Positions 44,984-53,396 of a DNA stretch of 64,000 bases are shown in pieces; within the stretch, counting starts at the first letter, position 1; every line of letters begins with the position of its first letter. The notes beneath the pieces were generated by a model. It saw nothing but the letters and a program-made list of their open reading frames with translations. It had not been told where the DNA came from and made no database searches. This DNA is from Sphingomonas yabuuchiae. Lineage in GTDB: Bacteria > Pseudomonadota > Alphaproteobacteria > Sphingomonadales > Sphingomonadaceae. The translations under genes and the position numbers were made by a program. The stretch covers positions 1-64,000 of the forward strand of contig NZ_LDTF01000015.1 of assembly GCF_001477495.1 (NCBI RefSeq), given 5' to 3'.

Positions 44984-47239
44984 ATGGACGGGCAGGATCG
45001 GCGGATTTCACGGCGCGCATGGCTGGCCGGGGCGGGCGCGACGCTGGCATGGTCGGCCAGTCCGGCCCGCGCCCTGCTCTCCCTCGTTGCCGAACGACCG
45101 CTTCCCGCGACGGTCGAGGCGCTGATCCCGCGCATGACGCTCGCCGAAAAGGCGGGACAGCTCAATCTGCTGGCCGCCGCCTGGGCGGGGGGCGCGGCGA
45201 CCTCGCTCAACCCGGCGGGTGCGGCGTCGAGCTTCGACACGCAATTGCGCATGGTGCGCCGGGGTGAACTGACCGGCGTGTTCAACGGCAATGGCGCGGA
45301 AATGGCGCGTCGGATGCAGACCGAGGCGGTGCGCCGATCGCGGTTGAAGATCCCGCTGCTGTTCGCCGCTGACGTCATTCACGGTCTGCGCACCGTCTTC
45401 CCGGTGCCGCTCGCCGACGCGGCCAGCTTCGATCCCGATCTGGCGCGCCGGACCGCCCGCGCGGCGGCCGTCGAGGCGGCGGCGTCGGGGATCGACTGGA
45501 CCTTTGCCCCCATGGTCGATATCGCCCGCGATGCCCGCTGGGGGCGGGGCGTAGAGGGAGCGGGCGAGGATGTGCTGCTCGGCCGGTTGATGGCGGCGGC
45601 GCGCGTCCAGGGGTTTCAGGGCAGCGGCCTCGCCGCGCCGGATGCCGTCGCCGCCTGCGCCAAGCATTTCGTGGCTTACGGCGCGGGCGAGGCCGGGCTC
45701 GATTACAACAGCGTCGACGTGTCGGAACGGACGCTGCGTGACATTTATTTCCCGCCCTTCCAGGCGGCGTTCGCGGCCGGAGCGCCGACCGTGATGGCCT
45801 CGTTCAACGATCTGTCGGGGATACCCGCCACCGGCAACCCATGGCTGCTCGATACCGTCCTGCGCAAGGAATGGGGGTTCGGCGGGCTCGTCGTCTCCGA
45901 CTATACCGGCGACGAGGAACTGATCGCGCACGGCTTTGCCAAGGACGGACGCGACGCGGCGCGGCTGGCCTTCCTGGCCGGGGTCGACATGTCGATGCAG
46001 AGCGGCCTGTATCTCAAATATCTGCCCGATCTGGTCGAGAAGGGCGAAGTGCCGCTGGCCCGACTGGACGAGGCGGTGCGCCGCGTGCTCGCGCTCAAGG
46101 TCGCACTCGGGCTATTCGACGACCCGTTCCGCCGCATCGACCCGGCGCGCGAAAAGACGCAGATTCGCACCCCCGCGACACTAGCGCTGGCGCGCGAGGC
46201 GGGCGCGCGCAGCATCGTCATGCTGCGTAACGAGGGCGACCTGCTCCCCCTGCCCCGCTCCGGCAAGAGGATCGCATTGATCGGACCCTTTGCGGGCGGC
46301 GGGCATGACCTGATCGGGCCATGGAACGTCTATGGCACCGACCGCGAGGCCGTCGATCTGGTCACGGCGGTGCGTGAGGCGCTTCCCGGTGCGACCCTGG
46401 ACGATGGCAGCGATGTGGCGCGTGCCGTCGCCACGGCGCGGGCCGCCGACATCGTGGTTCTCGCGATCGGCGAGACACAGAATATGTCGGGCGAGGCGCA
46501 GTCGCGCACCGAGATCACCGTACCCCCTGAGCAACAGGCACTGGCCGAGGCGATCGCAGCGACGGGCAAGCCCTATGTGGTCCTGCTGCGCACCGGGCGC
46601 GCGCTGGCGCTGACCGGCGCGGTGGCGAAGGCCCCTGCCCTGCTGGTGACATGGTTTCTGGGGTCGCAGGACGGCCCCGCCATCGCCGACATCCTGTTCG
46701 GCGCGGTGTCGCCCTCGGCGCGGCTGCCCGTATCCTTCCCGCGCGCCAACGGGCAGGTGCCCTATTATTATGCGCACCACAGCACCGGCCGCCCCAATCC
46801 GCCGGGCGCCTTGCAGCCCTATAAAGCGCACTTCCGCGATCATCCGAACAGCGCATTGTTCCCGTTCGGGCACGGCCTGACCTATGGCGCCATGGCCTAT
46901 TCGGACCTGCGCCTCAGCAGCCCGACAATGGGCGATACTCCCCTGACGATCCGCGCGACCGTCACCAATACCGGTCGCATGACGGCGACCGAAGTGGTGC
47001 AGCTCTATATCCATGACGTCGTGGCCAGCGTGACCCAGCCGGTGCGCGTGATGAAGGCCTTTACCCGCGTCACCTTGGCGCCGGGCGCGCGACAGGAGGT
47101 GACCTTCACCCTTACCCGCGCCGACCTGTCCTTCACCGGTCGCGACCTGAAGCCGACCACCGAACCCGGCGTCTTCCGCCTCTGGGTCGCGCCATCCGCC
47201 GAGGCCGAGGGGCTTGCGGGCATGTTCACCTTGGCGTGA
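44984..47239 (+). CDS. bglX: GH3 beta-glucosidase (BglX type), Tat-exported
   Basis: The 751-residue protein begins with a Tat signal (RRISRRAWLAGAGATLAWSA, cleaved after ARA). The GH3 barrel has FAADVIHGLRTVFPVPLADA, FAPMVDIARDARWGRGVEGA, AKHFVAYG and the nucleophile Asp306 in GLVVSDYTG. The alpha/beta sandwich domain has SIVMLRNEGDLLPLP and NVYGTDREAVDLV, and a fibronectin-III-like domain closes the protein (TLAPGARQEVTFTLTRADLS). It would release glucose from beta-linked oligosaccharides in the periplasm. GGGAG precedes the ATG at 44984; two upstream ATGs are possible. It is divergent from the LacI/receptor/glucanase operon. Confidence 0.93.
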   Translation: MDGQDRRISRRAWLAGAGATLAWSASPARALLSLVAERPLPATVEALIPRMTLAEKAGQLNLLAAAWAGGAATSLNPAGAASSFDTQLRMVRRGELTGVFNGNGAEMARRMQTEAVRRSRLKIPLLFAADVIHGLRTVFPVPLADAASFDPDLARRTARAAAVEAAASGIDWTFAPMVDIARDARWGRGVEGAGEDVLLGRLMAAARVQGFQGSGLAAPDAVAACAKHFVAYGAGEAGLDYNSVDVSERTLRDIYFPPFQAAFAAGAPTVMASFNDLSGIPATGNPWLLDTVLRKEWGFGGLVVSDYTGDEELIAHGFAKDGRDAARLAFLAGVDMSMQSGLYLKYLPDLVEKGEVPLARLDEAVRRVLALKVALGLFDDPFRRIDPAREKTQIRTPATLALAREAGARSIVMLRNEGDLLPLPRSGKRIALIGPFAGGGHDLIGPWNVYGTDREAVDLVTAVREALPGATLDDGSDVARAVATARAADIVVLAIGETQNMSGEAQSRTEITVPPEQQALAEAIAATGKPYVVLLRTGRALALTGAVAKAPALLVTWFLGSQDGPAIADILFGAVSPSARLPVSFPRANGQVPYYYAHHSTGRPNPPGALQPYKAHFRDHPNSALFPFGHGLTYGAMAYSDLRLSSPTMGDTPLTIRATVTNTGRMTATEVVQLYIHDVVASVTQPVRVMKAFTRVTLAPGARQEVTFTLTRADLSFTGRDLKPTTEPGVFRLWVAPSAEAEGLAGMFTLA

Positions 47240-47251
47240 TTGCGTCGCCCT

Positions 47252-47298
47252 CCCCTCTCCAACGCTGGGCTGGCTTGCCGCTCCGCGTTGGAGAGGGG
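47252..47298. terminator. 14-bp stem hairpin after the GH3 gene
   Basis: CCCCTCTCCAACGC and GCGTTGGAGAGGGG form a perfect 14-bp stem with a 19-nt loop, 12 bp after the GH3 stop. It could terminate transcription or be one copy of a GC-rich intergenic repeat. A weaker C-run/G-run pair follows at about 47402-47424. Confidence 0.55.
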
Positions 47299-47487
47299 CC
47301 GGATCGCTGCGGCACTCCGCCGCCATGCGCCGAAGCGCGTCCCGAGACGCCGTAGCCGACGCCAGTCCGATCGTGATGACATTGCATAAAACCGACGCGA
47401 GCCCCTCCCCTGACGGGGGGGGCGTTCATTTCATGTCGTCTTGCTCGCCCCCGCATATCGACCCAAGCAGAACGACAACCCACAAAG

Positions 47488-47562
47488 AATAATGCAACTC
47501 ATTCGCATATTTTGATTGCGCAGCTGCACCGCCGCCGATTAATGCGAATGATTGTTAATATC
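47488..47562. promoter_or_regulatory. Two Fur-box-like elements upstream of the haem-type receptor
   Basis: By hand alignment to the 19-bp E. coli Fur consensus, AATAATGCAACTCATTCGC (47488-47506) matches at 13 positions and the reverse complement of GCGAATGATTGTTAATATC (47544-47562) at 14. The second ends just before the AAGGGG ribosome-binding site. The region is AT-rich and the next gene is an iron/haem-type receptor, so iron repression by Fur is likely. Confidence 0.6.
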
Positions 47563-47576
47563 TAAAGGGGTAATTC

Positions 47577-49748
47577 ATGTTTTTGACGCTGGCCGCGATG
47601 GCAGCGCTGGGACAGCCTGTGCGCGACGAAGACGCGACGGAGCAGCGTGATGTCGTCGTCACCGCAACCCGCATACCGATCCAGGTGCAGGATGCTCCGG
47701 TGACTGTCTCGGTCAAGAACGCCGATGAGATGGCGGATGAACTCGCGACCGACATCAAGGATCTGGTCCGCTTCGAACCGGGGATCAGCGTCCGGCGTGC
47801 ACCCACCCGCTTCGGCGCGGCGCAGGGTACGACGGGGCGCGCGGGAAATGAGGGCTTCGTCGTTCGTGGCATCGGTGGCAACCGCGTCCTGATCCAGGTC
47901 GACGGCGTCCGTGTCCCCTATGGCTTCAGCTTCGGCGCGCAGGATGTCGGGCGCGGCGACTATGTCGATCTGGGCCTGATCAAGTCGGTCGAGTTCCTGC
48001 GGGGGCCTGCCTCCGCCTTGTACGGCAGCGATGGTCTGGCGGGGGCGATGAGTTTCACCACCAGCGATCCCGCCGACATTTTGGGCGACAAGGCGTTCGG
48101 CGGCTCGCTGCGGACGCAGTATAGTTCGGCGGACGAGGAATTTGCCCATTCGGGGGTCGTCGCGGGGCGCTCGGGCGCGGTGTCGGCGATGCTGGCCTAT
48201 ACGCGGCGCGACTTTTCCGAATTGAAGAACAAGGGCGATGTCGAAGGGACCGGCGTCACCCGGACCGCGCCCAATCCGCAGGATGGCCGCGCCAATGCGC
48301 TGCTCGGCAAGCTGGTTTGGGACGTCGCGCCCGGACATCGCCTGCGCGCCACCGGCGAGTATCTCGACAACCGCATCGAAACCGATGTGCTGACCGGCAT
48401 CAACCGCAATGTCGCGGGATTGCAGGCGCGCGACACGGGCAGGCGGTGGCGCGCCGGGCTGGACTGGACCTATGACGGGGCCGGGCTCGTCCAGTCCGCG
48501 CGCGCGGCCGCCTATGTACAGGACGCGGACAACCGCCAGTTCAGCGCCGAGGACCGGGTGACTCTGGCCGACCGCACCCGGCTCAATACGCTGGAAAACC
48601 GCGTCTATGGCGGATCGGGCGAGATACGGCTGGGCTTTTCGACCGGCCCGGTCACCCACCGGCTGGTGACGGGTGCCGATATCAGCGTGCTGCGCCAGCG
48701 GGGGCTGCGCGACGGCACGGTCCCGCCGGCAGGCGAGACCTTCCCGACACGCGCCTTTCCGACGACCGACTTCACCTTGGCCGGGGCCTTTGTCGGGGAT
48801 GAGATCGGAATCGGGCCGCTGACGCTGCATCCCGCCCTACGCTACGACTGGTATCGCCTGTCGCCCGATCGCGATCCGCTGTTGCCCCGATTTGTCGGCG
48901 CCGCGCAGTCGGCGGACCGGTTGAGCCCGCGCATCGGCGCGGTCCTGACCCTCGCCCCCGCCTTGCGCCTGTTCGCCAGCTATGCGCGCGGTTTCCGCGC
49001 GCCCGAGCCGGGGCAGATCAACCAGTTCTTCTCGAACCTGGCCTTTGGCTATACCTCGATCCCCAACCCGAACCTTCGCCCGGAAACCAGCGAGGCGATC
49101 GAGGCGGGACTGCGCCTGAACAGCGAGGCCGTCGACCTGTCGGCCAGCGTCTTCCGGGCCGATTATCGCGACTTTATCAGCCAGGAGGTCGTGGGCGGCA
49201 CTTTCACGCCCGCCGACCCCGCCTTGTACCAGTTCGTCAATCTCGACCGCGCCAAGGTGAAGGGGGCGGAGGCCCGCTTCGAGGGGCGGGCGCGCAACGG
49301 CCTGACCGGGCAGATCGCCCTGTCCTATGCCGAGGGCGAACAGATCGCCGCCAATGACAGCCGCAGGCCGCTCGCCACCGTCGATCCGCTCAAGCTGGTG
49401 ATGGGCATCGGCTGGCGCGAGCCGGATCATGGGCGCTTCGGCGGCCAGGTCATCATGACGCACAGCACGCGCAAGGCGGCCCGGGACACCACCGGCTTGT
49501 GCAGTACGGAATGTTTCCGACCCGCCGCCTTCACGATCCTGGACGCGACGCTGTTCGCCCGGGTGACGGACGCGCTGACGCTGCGTGCAGGCATCTTCAA
49601 CCTGACCAACGCCACCTATGCCTGGTGGTCCGACGTGCGGGGCCTCGGCGTGCCGCGCCCCCTGCCCACAGGCGCCTCCGACGTGCCGCCCATCGCCTTC
49701 ACCCAGCCTGGCCGCAATGCCAGCGCCTCGCTCACCCTCCGTTTCTGA
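47577..49748 (+). CDS. TonB-dependent haem/haemoglobin-type receptor
   Basis: The 723-residue receptor has a short hydrophobic leader (MFLTLAAMAALG) unusual in lacking basic residues. The TonB box is RDVVVTATRIP, and the plug contains GNEGFVVRGIGGNRVLIQVD and FLRGPASALYGSDGLAGAMS. The barrel holds GFRAPEPGQINQFFSNLAFG and NPNLRPETSEAIEAGLRL, a block typical of the TonB-dependent haemoglobin/transferrin/lactoferrin receptor family, and ends SASLTLRF. AAGGGG lies 7 nt before the ATG. Fur-like boxes precede it, and a DUF6607 gene follows after 13 nt. Import of haem or another iron source is the best reading. Confidence 0.88.
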   Translation: MFLTLAAMAALGQPVRDEDATEQRDVVVTATRIPIQVQDAPVTVSVKNADEMADELATDIKDLVRFEPGISVRRAPTRFGAAQGTTGRAGNEGFVVRGIGGNRVLIQVDGVRVPYGFSFGAQDVGRGDYVDLGLIKSVEFLRGPASALYGSDGLAGAMSFTTSDPADILGDKAFGGSLRTQYSSADEEFAHSGVVAGRSGAVSAMLAYTRRDFSELKNKGDVEGTGVTRTAPNPQDGRANALLGKLVWDVAPGHRLRATGEYLDNRIETDVLTGINRNVAGLQARDTGRRWRAGLDWTYDGAGLVQSARAAAYVQDADNRQFSAEDRVTLADRTRLNTLENRVYGGSGEIRLGFSTGPVTHRLVTGADISVLRQRGLRDGTVPPAGETFPTRAFPTTDFTLAGAFVGDEIGIGPLTLHPALRYDWYRLSPDRDPLLPRFVGAAQSADRLSPRIGAVLTLAPALRLFASYARGFRAPEPGQINQFFSNLAFGYTSIPNPNLRPETSEAIEAGLRLNSEAVDLSASVFRADYRDFISQEVVGGTFTPADPALYQFVNLDRAKVKGAEARFEGRARNGLTGQIALSYAEGEQIAANDSRRPLATVDPLKLVMGIGWREPDHGRFGGQVIMTHSTRKAARDTTGLCSTECFRPAAFTILDATLFARVTDALTLRAGIFNLTNATYAWWSDVRGLGVPRPLPTGASDVPPIAFTQPGRNASASLTLRF

Positions 49749-49761
49749 AAAGGTCTGTCCG

Positions 49762-50736
49762 ATGAAGAACCGTTCGATGCTGATCGTCGCGGCGCTCGCG
49801 CTGCTGCCCGCCCCCGCCCTGGCTGACGGCCCTCTCCGCCAGACCGCCGTCGAGGCACAGGCCGCCAAGGCCGCCGACCGCGCCGACATCCTGGCGATGG
49901 CCGGAACCTATAAGGTCCGCTTCGACATGCAGGAAACGACGCCCTGGGCGGCAGGCTATACGCCCCTCGACCGCAAGATTTCGGGCGGAAACGAGGTCGT
50001 TCGCGTGATCGAGGACACGCCCGACCATATCGCGCTCCAGCATCTGCTGGTGGTCGAGCATGGCGGCGAAACCCATGTCATCAAGCATTGGCGACAGGAC
50101 TGGGATTACCAGCCCTCGCGCGTGCTGGTCTATGCGGGCCAGGGCAAATGGGTGTGGGAGGCCGTGCCCGAACGGATGCGCGCCGGGCGCTGGTCGCAGA
50201 CGGTCTATCAGGTCGATGACAGCCCGCGTTATGCCGGATGGGGCCAGTTCGAGACGCAAGGCGGTGTCCGCCGCTGGCGATCCAACTGGACGTGGCGGCC
50301 GTTGGCCCGCCGCGATGCCGTGCGCCATCCGGTCTATGACCGCTATTACGCGATCAACCGGCACCAGCCGACGCCGACCGGCTGGGTGCATTGGCAGGAC
50401 AATATGAAGATGGGCCTGAAGGACGGCAAGCTCGTCCCCATCGTCCAGGAATCGGTGCTGAACACCTATGATCGCTTCGATGGCTTTGATGGGAAGGCGG
50501 CCGACAATTACTGGGCCAAGACGAAGGATTACTGGTCCGCCGTGCGCGCGGCCTGGAGCCGGGTGGCCGACACGAAGGGCGGCATCGCGATTCAGGAGCA
50601 GGCGGAAACCGGGACGGTCATCAGCGGTCGTCTGCTGACTATCGCCGACGACATCCGGTCGGGCAAGATGACCAGCGCGGCCGGAACGGCCGAGGCGACC
50701 GCGCTGATCGATCGGAACACCAGACGGATTGGATGA
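49762..50736 (+). CDS. DUF6607 family secreted protein
   Basis: The 324-residue protein has a signal peptide (MLIVAALALLPAPALADG, cleaved near 22). A Trp/Tyr/Arg-rich periplasmic or outer-membrane-associated domain follows: YKVRFDMQETTPWAAGY, HVIKHWRQDWDYQP, VWEAVPERMRAGRWSQTVYQ, WRSNWTWRPL and YDRYYAINRHQPTPTGWVHW. This matches DUF6607, a family often found beside TonB-dependent haem receptors; its function is not established. It starts 13 nt after the receptor stop, so cotranscription and iron regulation are likely. Its stop codon abuts the convergent OmpA-like gene with no gap. Confidence 0.82.
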   Translation: MKNRSMLIVAALALLPAPALADGPLRQTAVEAQAAKAADRADILAMAGTYKVRFDMQETTPWAAGYTPLDRKISGGNEVVRVIEDTPDHIALQHLLVVEHGGETHVIKHWRQDWDYQPSRVLVYAGQGKWVWEAVPERMRAGRWSQTVYQVDDSPRYAGWGQFETQGGVRRWRSNWTWRPLARRDAVRHPVYDRYYAINRHQPTPTGWVHWQDNMKMGLKDGKLVPIVQESVLNTYDRFDGFDGKAADNYWAKTKDYWSAVRAAWSRVADTKGGIAIQEQAETGTVISGRLLTIADDIRSGKMTSAAGTAEATALIDRNTRRIG

Positions 50737-51381
50737 TCAGGACGGATCACTGCCCTCGGCCGCCGGTGCGGCCTTGGGCAGGTCCACCTTGATCTCGACC
50801 CGGCGGTTCTTGTCGCGCCCCTCGGGATCGTCCGATCCGTCGAGCTTGCGGTTGGGAGCGATCGGCCGCGCTTCGCCTAGCGCGATGACGGTGATCCGCT
50901 CCGCCGCGACGCCCTTCTTGACCAGATAGTCCCGCGCCGCCTCGGCCCGCTTGCGCGAGGCGATCAGGTTGGAAGCATCCGAGCCGGAGGAGTCGCTATG
51001 TCCCCAGATGGTGATCGGCCCGCCCAGTGCGAGCACGGGATCGGCGGCCAGCGTGTCGAGCAAGGCCATTCCCGCCGGATCCGGCTGGGCGCCCTTGGCC
51101 GGGAACGGAACGGTCAGTTCGACCGGCTCGGCGGGCGGGGTCGGGGTGGGCGAAGGTTCGACATCCGGGCGGATGATCGATTTCTTGGCCTCTTCGGGTT
51201 CGGCCGCTGTCGCAGCGTTGCCCGGCACAGTCATATTGCTCTCGGCCTCGACATTGGCCGGGGCTTCGGCGACTTCATTCGCGGCCGGTTCGCGGCTTGG
51301 CTGACAGGCGGTGATGCCCAGCGCGATCAGGGCCGTCGCGACGGCGCGCGCGGACCGGATGGTTCCTGTCGGTATCGTCAT
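50737..51381 (-). CDS. OmpA-family peptidoglycan-binding lipoprotein
   Basis: The 214-residue protein has a lipobox ALGITAC (Cys at 26). A low-complexity acidic/proline linker (about 30-90) is followed by an OmpA C-terminal domain (about 90-200): VELTVPFPAKGAQPDPAGMA, ITIWGHSDSSGSDASNLIAS with RKRAEAARDYLV, VIALGEARPIAPN and DKNRRVEIKV. Such lipoproteins tether the outer membrane to peptidoglycan. The ATG overlaps the stop of the CPA1 antiporter gene (ATGA), so its translation depends on the antiporter mRNA, an unusual pairing. Confidence 0.88.
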   Translation of the reverse strand: MTIPTGTIRSARAVATALIALGITACQPSREPAANEVAEAPANVEAESNMTVPGNAATAAEPEEAKKSIIRPDVEPSPTPTPPAEPVELTVPFPAKGAQPDPAGMALLDTLAADPVLALGGPITIWGHSDSSGSDASNLIASRKRAEAARDYLVKKGVAAERITVIALGEARPIAPNRKLDGSDDPEGRDKNRRVEIKVDLPKAAPAAEGSDPS

Positions 51382-53213
51382 GCGACTACCTCTCCCGTTT
51401 CGAGGACCTGATTAGCGTCCGGATCGCCGTGACGCGAGGGGCCGTAGGATATGACGATATCACCATTTTGCGGCACCGGCCGGGCGGCATGGGTGAAGAA
51501 GCGGATCACCCCGTCCTTGCGCAGCACGAGCAGCATGTCGGCCTCGTCCGGCAGGATCGACCGGGCATGGTCGAACTTGAACTGCTCGCTGATCCGCGTC
51601 TTGCGGAAGGTCCAGCCCGCCGCCTCGCGCCGCAGAATGTCCTCGACGCCGTGCCCGGCGGTGAACATCGCGCGGCCGCGAAGGGCTTCGGGCAGGCGGC
51701 GATGATCCTCATGGTCGCCGCTGCCGCCGAGCTGGTAGACCGAATCCCGGCCGATATCGTGGGCGAACTCGCTACAGACCAGCGCGTTATACGCCTCGTT
51801 CTCGGTCGTCGCGACCAGCACCTGGAACTGGGTGAGGTCGAGCCGCTCCTCGGTCGTCTCGGCCAGGATCTCGCCATGATAGGTCTCGATCCCCGCCTGA
51901 CGTGCAGCCGATAGACGCTGCCAGCTGGTGTCGACGATCATCACGGGCAGGCCCAGCGAATGGATCTGGCGGGCGAGCGAGATGCTCCACGGCGTGCTGC
52001 CGACGATCAGCAGCCCCTTTTGCGTGGCCCCCGTCACCTTCAGCCAGCGCGCGACATGGCGGATACTGAAACCGTGCGCGATGATCGTCGCGACCACCAC
52101 CGCAAAGGACAGGGTCACGAGGATATTGCCGTTGCCATAGCCCAGCTGGTCGAGGCGCAGCGCGAACAGACCCGACACCGCCACCGCGACGACGCCGCGC
52201 GGCGCGATCCACGCGATCAGCAGCCGTTCGTTCCAGGGCAGCTTGCTGAAGGCCAACGCGATCAGCACGGTCGCCGGGCGGACCAGGAACATCAGCGCGA
52301 ACAGGAAGGCGGCGAAGCGCCATTCGAACAGGCGCAGCACCTCGAAATCCAGCGAGGCGGACAGCAGCACGAACACGCCGGAGATCAGCAGGACCGTCAC
52401 ATTCTCCTTAAACGGATGAATGTCGCGCAGCGAGTCCAGTCGCATATTGGCGATCGCGATGCCCATCACCGTCACCGCCAGCAGCCCGGTTTCCTGCTGG
52501 ATCAGGTTGGACAGGACGAAGGTGCCGATCACCGCCACCAGCAGCACAGGGGCTTTCAGATATTCGGGCACATGGCCGCGCGGAAAGGCCCAGGCGATGG
52601 CGCGCGCCATGCCATAGCCGATCAGCCCCGACACCACCGCCGCGCCCAGCAGCGCGATGACGACCGACGCCAGCGTGCCGCCCTCGTCGACGCGGCGCAG
52701 ATATTCATAGGTAATGACGGCGCACAGCGCGCCGAAGGGATCGTTGACGATCGCTTCCCATTTCAGGATCGCACGCGGGCGAGCCGCGATATTGCTCTGG
52801 CGTAGCAGGGGAATGACGACGGTCGGCCCCGTCACGACGAGGATACCGGCGAACAGGATCGCCACCGGCCACACCAGCCCCGCGACATAATAACAGGCCA
52901 GCGACCCCAATACCCAGCCCAGCGGGATGCCGATCGCCATCAACCGCGTGACGGCCCCTTCGGTCTTGCGCAACTCGCGGAAATTGAGGCTCAGCCCCCC
53001 CTCGAACAGGATCAGCGCGACCGCCACCGAGATCATCGGCTCCAGCAGATCGCCGAAGGTGTGTTCGGGAATGATGAGGCCGGTGATCGGCCCGGCGATG
53101 ACGCCTGCGGCCAGCATCAGGGCGATGGCGGGCCACCCCGTCCGCCACGCAATCCACTGCGCACCGATCCCCAGAACACCGATCAGCGCGAAAACAAGTG
53201 CTTGTTGTTCCAT
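51378..53213 (-). CDS. CPA1-family Na+/H+ antiporter with RCK (TrkA-N) domain
   Basis: The 611-residue protein has about twelve membrane helices (residues 5-400). CPA1 signatures are ALILFEGGLSLNFRELRKTE, FAGILVVTGPTVVIPLLRQS, WEAIVNDPFGALCAV (the ion-binding ND pair) and AWIAPRGVVAVAVSGLFALR. A cytoplasmic NAD-binding RCK domain (about 415-535, LLIVGSTPWSISLARQIHSL) and a TrkA-C-like tail follow. It would exchange Na+ or K+ for H+, gated by nucleotide binding. The ATG at 53213 begins MEQQALVFALIGVLGIGAQW; longer frames upstream read non-membrane sequence. The stop overlaps the start of the OmpA-like lipoprotein gene. Confidence 0.92.
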   Translation of the reverse strand: MEQQALVFALIGVLGIGAQWIAWRTGWPAIALMLAAGVIAGPITGLIIPEHTFGDLLEPMISVAVALILFEGGLSLNFRELRKTEGAVTRLMAIGIPLGWVLGSLACYYVAGLVWPVAILFAGILVVTGPTVVIPLLRQSNIAARPRAILKWEAIVNDPFGALCAVITYEYLRRVDEGGTLASVVIALLGAAVVSGLIGYGMARAIAWAFPRGHVPEYLKAPVLLVAVIGTFVLSNLIQQETGLLAVTVMGIAIANMRLDSLRDIHPFKENVTVLLISGVFVLLSASLDFEVLRLFEWRFAAFLFALMFLVRPATVLIALAFSKLPWNERLLIAWIAPRGVVAVAVSGLFALRLDQLGYGNGNILVTLSFAVVVATIIAHGFSIRHVARWLKVTGATQKGLLIVGSTPWSISLARQIHSLGLPVMIVDTSWQRLSAARQAGIETYHGEILAETTEERLDLTQFQVLVATTENEAYNALVCSEFAHDIGRDSVYQLGGSGDHEDHRRLPEALRGRAMFTAGHGVEDILRREAAGWTFRKTRISEQFKFDHARSILPDEADMLLVLRKDGVIRFFTHAARPVPQNGDIVISYGPSRHGDPDANQVLETGEVVA

Positions 53214-53396
53214 GGTGCCGTGTAACTCATGGGCCCACCAAAGGTAACCGCCGCCCCGCCAAATGCGGCACGCCGGGCACGATCCGCCGAAAAGGGAGCG
53301 CGCTTGACCTGAAGCATATCCAAGGGCTGGTCCGCCGCCTACAGTTGCGCCGGCGTCGCAAGACGGTAGTTTCGGCGCCCCTTTCACCTCAACGCC

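Noticed and set aside
47402-47424. C-run/G-run inverted repeat after the GH3 hairpin
   Set aside because: It is a low-complexity homopolymer pairing with no T-run, too weak to call as a separate terminator.
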